Source of the DNA: Candidatus Methanoperedens sp.
GTDB taxonomy: Archaea > Halobacteriota > Methanosarcinia > Methanosarcinales > Methanoperedenaceae
Length of the DNA stretch: 9,176 nucleotides
Reading direction: 5' to 3'
Assembly: GCA_023249275.1 (NCBI GenBank)
Contig: JAHFCV010000095.1
Location: 1-9,176, forward strand
This document shows, in pieces, positions 5,863-9,176 of this stretch (position 1 is its first letter; every line of letters starts with the position of its first letter). The position numbers and the translations under genes are program-made. Under the pieces are notes generated by a model that worked only from the letters and a program-made list of their open reading frames with translations, was not told where the DNA came from and did not search any database.

Positions 5863-6918
5863 TTAACATTTTGGACTTGCAACAATCAAGTTCTCTAAAT
5901 AATGACCGTTGTTTTTGTTCAATGAATAAGTGTGTTCTTTAGAGTATATATATGGTTTTTTATGTGTCTCCTCCATTATATCTTTCAATTTTTCTATGGA
6001 TGGATATCCTGGAGATTTATAAGACATTACAATAATCGATTCCTGGTGAGCGGATAAAAGGGTTGTTAAATCATCAATAAAGGACACGCTTTTAAAACTG
6101 GCATCTTTTTTTAGAATAGGCCTATGTTTTCTGTTATAATCAATTTTAGATTTCCAGGAATTATAGTTTGATAGACCTTCTAGAAAATGATAATATTCGT
6201 AATAATCTAGAGGTGAATGCTTATCTTGGGCGTAATATGGTGGATCAAGGTAGACGAGGTCAAAACCGCTTTTGACCTCAAGTGCATCTAAATTAAATAC
6301 TTGGTGATTCTTTCCGTTGTTGAAGATTGCGCTATTTATCTCCAAACGGATTCTTTCCATGAGTTCTTTAATGGGGGTATCCCATGTTTTTTTGTTACCA
6401 AAACTTCGTTTTACATCATTGGTTCTTAAGTATAGATTAGCCCTATGAAATAAATTAAATGGCCGTTTCATAAGAAGAGATTGAAAAAGCGAATGCAAGG
6501 CAATATCTTTTTTGAAGCCCGTTAGGCTGGTTTTTTTATTAAAATTTATGTTGTAAATTAGGTTGTCGATTTGTAAATTTTCTTCGTCTGTGAAAAAAAT
6601 CCCTGAAAAAACTTCGCTTACGATATCAGTATGATTATTTATTTCGAAAAGAGAGTTGACGTCCCCTGGGTACAAACGGACGCTATTATTTTGGATTATT
6701 CCTCTTGAAGTGATTGAATTTGATGTTAAGTAGTCATTGAATGTTACACTTTTTCCCATTGTTTTTAACAGATAACTTACAGAAGCCGTACCTCCAAAGA
6801 GGTCTAAACAACTATCAAATTCTAGCTTAGAGAAAACATCGAATAACCAAGGCGTGAGACGCCTTTTTGATCCTTGGTATCTTGTATTAGGGCAGTGGTT
6901 AAAGGTATTAATGTACAT
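5863..6918 (-). CDS. D12-class DNA N6-adenine methyltransferase
   Basis: 351 residues. It transfers a methyl group from S-adenosylmethionine to adenine N6 in a specific DNA site. The D12/alpha-class motif order is clear: RYQGSKRR (13-20, motif X), DLFGGT (39-44, the SAM-binding motif I), DPPYY (225-229, catalytic motif IV), then IIVMSYKS (295-302) and NLIVASPK at the end. The variable target-recognition part lies roughly at residues 90-215, so the recognised site cannot be read from sequence. Start: ATG at 6918 with no ribosome site; 54 bases separate it from the upstream HEPN-like gene, longer than other gaps in this cluster. In restriction-modification it protects host DNA; here its partners are three unrecognised proteins and no standard endonuclease is visible. 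It could also be an orphan or regulatory methylase. Confidence 0.95.
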   Translation of the reverse strand: MYINTFNHCPNTRYQGSKRRLTPWLFDVFSKLEFDSCLDLFGGTASVSYLLKTMGKSVTFNDYLTSNSITSRGIIQNNSVRLYPGDVNSLFEINNHTDIVSEVFSGIFFTDEENLQIDNLIYNINFNKKTSLTGFKKDIALHSLFQSLLMKRPFNLFHRANLYLRTNDVKRSFGNKKTWDTPIKELMERIRLEINSAIFNNGKNHQVFNLDALEVKSGFDLVYLDPPYYAQDKHSPLDYYEYYHFLEGLSNYNSWKSKIDYNRKHRPILKKDASFKSVSFIDDLTTLLSAHQESIIVMSYKSPGYPSIEKLKDIMEETHKKPYIYSKEHTYSLNKNNGHYLENLIVASPKC

Positions 6919-6972
6919 AATTAAGCCATATAAGGAATAATGATATCTAACGTTTTCCCAATGTAAGGTGTT

Positions 6973-7758
6973 TTATTCAGAGAGGATTTCTTCAAGTGTC
7001 TTGTAAACTTCTCTTGGCAATAGCTCTTTTTCTATTACAGCAAGATTATCGTTTTCGATGAACTCCTTACTTGCTATAGACAATAAAATAACAATTAAGA
7101 CAAGAGTATCGTTAAAATTCTCTTTTGTATCTCTCTCTGCTTTCGGATTCGTCTCTATATCGTGAGTGATGTGTGGTCGTGCTCCCTTCATTTCGATGTG
7201 AATATTACTAGTGTGGACATAATGTGAAAGGTGACCATACACTTTAGTTGTATTCTTGAAAAGATTATTTGTTGTACCAGCACTTCCTGAAAATCCAAAT
7301 CTTTCTTTTGCACTTTTAAATCTTGGAATTTCAAATGTTGCTGCTTTCATTTCGCTGAATTTTACTACTTGTTCATGCCCTCCTATCATGGTTTTGCTCT
7401 CTTTTGGATATCCAATCTGCCAAATTGTCCAGAAGGTGTGTTCAAGTGCACATCTCAAAGAGTGATTAGCAGCAGGCCAAAGGTGACTCGCCTCCATATA
7501 CAAGGCTTGGGTTATAAACTGCATAATGATATAGATGTTACTTGATCTTGGTATAAATTCATCTTCCCCGTGAAACCATTTTGCGTGATCTATAGGTAAC
7601 TTTTCAGCGATAGGAGAGAATAGTGTCAATGCCGAATTTATTTTGTCAAAGCGAAGTTTGAAATCTTCAGTATTTTTAATCAATTCATTTTTTACTGCTT
7701 CGTTGACAGATTCTATCCAATCATTAATTTCACCATCAAAAGGATGTCCAGAATCCAC
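6973..7758 (-). CDS. HEPN-like hypothetical protein, 261 residues
   Basis: Mostly helical protein of uncertain family. Two regions look like HEPN-related or defence-associated helical proteins: LRCALEHTFWTIW, containing an R-x4-H (Arg102-His107 from the GTG start), and YGHLSHYVHTS (174-184), a pattern seen in helical proteins near restriction genes. A hydrophobic helix (LVLIVILLSIASKEF) lies near the C-terminus and could be core or membrane-associated. Start choice: a GTG at 7758 preceded by AAGGAGGTG with a six-base spacer is far better supported than the ATG at 7776, because that ribosome site would fall inside the longer reading. With this start it overlaps the upstream gene by 23 bases. 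RNase activity is only a possibility. Confidence 0.8.
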   Translation of the reverse strand: MDSGHPFDGEINDWIESVNEAVKNELIKNTEDFKLRFDKINSALTLFSPIAEKLPIDHAKWFHGEDEFIPRSSNIYIIMQFITQALYMEASHLWPAANHSLRCALEHTFWTIWQIGYPKESKTMIGGHEQVVKFSEMKAATFEIPRFKSAKERFGFSGSAGTTNNLFKNTTKVYGHLSHYVHTSNIHIEMKGARPHITHDIETNPKAERDTKENFNDTLVLIVILLSIASKEFIENDNLAVIEKELLPREVYKTLEEILSE

Positions 7759-8353
7759 GATATCCACCTCCTTCATCGGATATTTTAAATTCCCCTATAC
7801 CAGCATCTTTATTTAATCCTATAATATAAGTTTTTGCTATTTCAATCTCAGTCTCCTTCTTTTGTACATCTTTTTCTGATGATAATGTCACTATAAGCCT
7901 TTTTTCAGTATCGGGATATTTTAAATGATTCAGTATATTAGACAAATCAATCTGTCTGCCGTCGGCTCTGCCTTTAAAGCAAGAATTGAGTGAAATAAAT
8001 GTAATAGGATTTACAAGAACTTCTTCACCTCGTTTCACAAGAGTATCGATAGATTCCCATTTTGCGTTCTTGCATAAATCCTGATAAGCATTAGGATAAG
8101 GCTTCAATAAAACCCATGGTTTGAAAAATAAGGTATTAATAATAACTTGCATGTTTTTAAATGGGATACCCAACATTTTATGTGCACAAATTAATTCTTC
8201 ACCATTGTTTACTAACCAGTTTGTAGTCATTTTCAAATTTCCATCTTCACTTTTTAAAGAGTCGTGAATCTCTTGTACCTTAGGAATAATTAGTTGCTCT
8301 AACATTTCCCTGACGGTGGAGAACTCGGTAATTATGGCTGGCCCCCTAATCAC
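7736..8353 (-). CDS. hypothetical protein, 205 residues, defence-cluster member
   Basis: No family recognised. The first ~100 residues are helical (VREMLEQLIIPKVQEIHDSL, VNNGEELICAHKMLGIPF). The second part is more mixed, with strands (RLIVTLSS), a charged KKETEIEIAK stretch and a glycine-rich end (DEGGGYRGFW). No PD-(D/E)xK, HNH or GIY-YIG nuclease motif is evident. The start is a GTG at 8353 overlapping the stop of the preceding gene by eight bases (GTGATTAG), without a strong ribosome site. Its 3' end contains the AAGGAGGTG ribosome site of the next gene. The interlocked overlaps on both sides suggest three subunits made in step. Confidence 0.8.
   Translation of the reverse strand: MIRGPAIITEFSTVREMLEQLIIPKVQEIHDSLKSEDGNLKMTTNWLVNNGEELICAHKMLGIPFKNMQVIINTLFFKPWVLLKPYPNAYQDLCKNAKWESIDTLVKRGEEVLVNPITFISLNSCFKGRADGRQIDLSNILNHLKYPDTEKRLIVTLSSEKDVQKKETEIEIAKTYIIGLNKDAGIGEFKISDEGGGYRGFWTSF
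7765..7773 (-). promoter_or_regulatory. strong ribosome binding site that decides the start at 7758
   Basis: AAGGAGGTG on the minus strand, six bases (GATATC) before the GTG at 7758. It is the best ribosome site in the window and lies inside the end of the upstream gene. Confidence 0.85.
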
Positions 8354-9176
8354 TTTCTTTGTATATCTCTAGAAGAATATTGTTAAAGGCTTTCAAGCCC
8401 TCATCCGTTAATTTCTTGTGAAAATGTAGATGATATACTATTGAAATAAGTTCTTTAATGGTCTTTCTATCTTTTGATACATTGAAAAGAGGGTGGTAAT
8501 AATTGAATGCTATACTCTTGTCATCAAGCATTTCCGCTATATTTTCTTTTTCAACCGTACCTTCGACTTCAAATATCGAATGTCCTTGAAGTCTCATAAT
8601 TGGATGTTCTTCGTTTTCCTTAGTTGAAACATATACCACTTTATTTTCATGATCAACGGAGATAGGGACATCTTGTTTGGTGATTTCATTGAGTGAATAA
8701 CCTACTTTATCCAATGATTTTTTTAAATCAGTGGTCAATTCCTTTTTTGATTTAGCGGAGAAGGCTATTTTATTCTTTGTACTAGGTCTTACTGCATTTT
8801 TAGATAGAAAACCATAGTCTGCTTTATGTGACGGAACACCAGAAGAAATTGCCAATGCTCCAACCAGAGCTTCTGCATCAGCATGTAATTGAATATTCTC
8901 TGCTAGTTTTTCCAAACGGGTTCTAAAAAATTCTGAAAATTCTATCCATTCTGGGCATGTTATAATATCTTCTCTATCTAAACTTAATTGATTTTCAAAT
9001 CCTTTTAAAATCTCGATTTCCCCACCAATATATCTCATTCTTCCATAAAGTTTTGGAGAGAGTGTATATATGTCGAAATGTCTAGGAAGACCAATGGCAA
9101 CATTTTTCATTCTTATCTGGAGACCTCGAAGATCTTCCGGCCAAACACCTTTCATTGGAGAAACTATCAAATATCT
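8346..9176 (-). CDS. hypothetical protein, N-terminus at or beyond the window edge
   Basis: The frame is open to the last base, giving at least 276 residues, so the start may be outside. A TTG at 9170, ATG at 9155 and ATG at 9107 are internal candidates, none with a good ribosome site. No family recognised. Features: mixed N-terminal part (HFDIYTLSPKLYGRMRYIGG), a helical LEKLAENIQLHADAEALVGA section, a Lys/Ser-rich linker (FSAKSKKELTTDLKKSLDKV), a beta segment (VVYVST), and a helical C-terminus with several His (SIVYHLHFHKKL). No nuclease or ATPase motif is evident. It overlaps the next gene by eight bases and is the first visible gene of the methyltransferase cluster, whose promoter lies to the right. 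Confidence 0.78.
   Translation of the reverse strand, partial: RYLIVSPMKGVWPEDLRGLQIRMKNVAIGLPRHFDIYTLSPKLYGRMRYIGGEIEILKGFENQLSLDREDIITCPEWIEFSEFFRTRLEKLAENIQLHADAEALVGALAISSGVPSHKADYGFLSKNAVRPSTKNKIAFSAKSKKELTTDLKKSLDKVGYSLNEITKQDVPISVDHENKVVYVSTKENEEHPIMRLQGHSIFEVEGTVEKENIAEMLDDKSIAFNYYHPLFNVSKDRKTIKELISIVYHLHFHKKLTDEGLKAFNNILLEIYKESD

Noticed and set aside
1..9176. CRISPR array, tRNA, rRNA or insertion sequence
   Set aside because: No regular repeat-spacer series, tRNA cloverleaf landmarks, rRNA segments, transposase or terminal inverted repeats were found on reading both strands.

Overview
The window reads as an accessory, mosaic piece of a prokaryotic genome, more likely archaeal than bacterial. 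It could be a mobile-element or provirus region, but nothing in it fixes the taxon. There is no rRNA, tRNA, CRISPR array, transposase or integrase that I can recognise. Shine-Dalgarno sequences are used inside operons (AAGGAG, AAGGAGGTG, GAGGGG). Base composition is patchy. Counted 60-base samples give about 43-48% GC in the left DNase gene, about 28% in the HEPN gene, about 48-57% in the central operon and about 28% in the right cluster. This suggests that at least the HEPN gene and the right cluster were acquired separately.

Left (1-1634): the 3' part of a DNase I-like secreted nuclease gene on + is followed by a convergent, AT-rich gene for a HEPN-type protein with a C-terminal membrane segment. 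A short + strand remnant of a second, diverged DNase gene follows. The remnant keeps only the last ~30 codons, so the HEPN gene sits where the rest of a tandem DNase paralogue should be.

Centre (1648-5525, all minus): a tight nine-gene operon, read from 5525 down to 1648, with mostly overlapping or near-touching genes. It ends with a CXXC-CXXC zinc-knuckle protein and an NrdH/glutaredoxin-like redox protein. It also holds a zinc-ribbon protein and six proteins of no family I recognise. Its leader carries a small hairpin next to the ribosome binding site, a 33-nt imperfect palindrome and a 13-bp perfect palindrome. A second copy of the 33-nt palindrome lies inside the 3' end of a gene in the same operon, with compensating arm changes.

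Non-coding gap (5526-5862): besides these leader elements, it holds a compact foldable sequence at about 5701-5848. A 7-bp closing helix, a 9-bp helix and a GAAA-capped hairpin suggest a small structured RNA on the + strand.

Right (5863-9176, all minus): a four-gene AT-rich cluster. An open-ended protein, a 205-aa protein and a HEPN-like protein lead by overlaps into one another. A D12-class N6-adenine DNA methyltransferase follows. This looks like a modification or anti-phage cassette whose nuclease or effector I cannot name; it is the best candidate here for an undescribed system.
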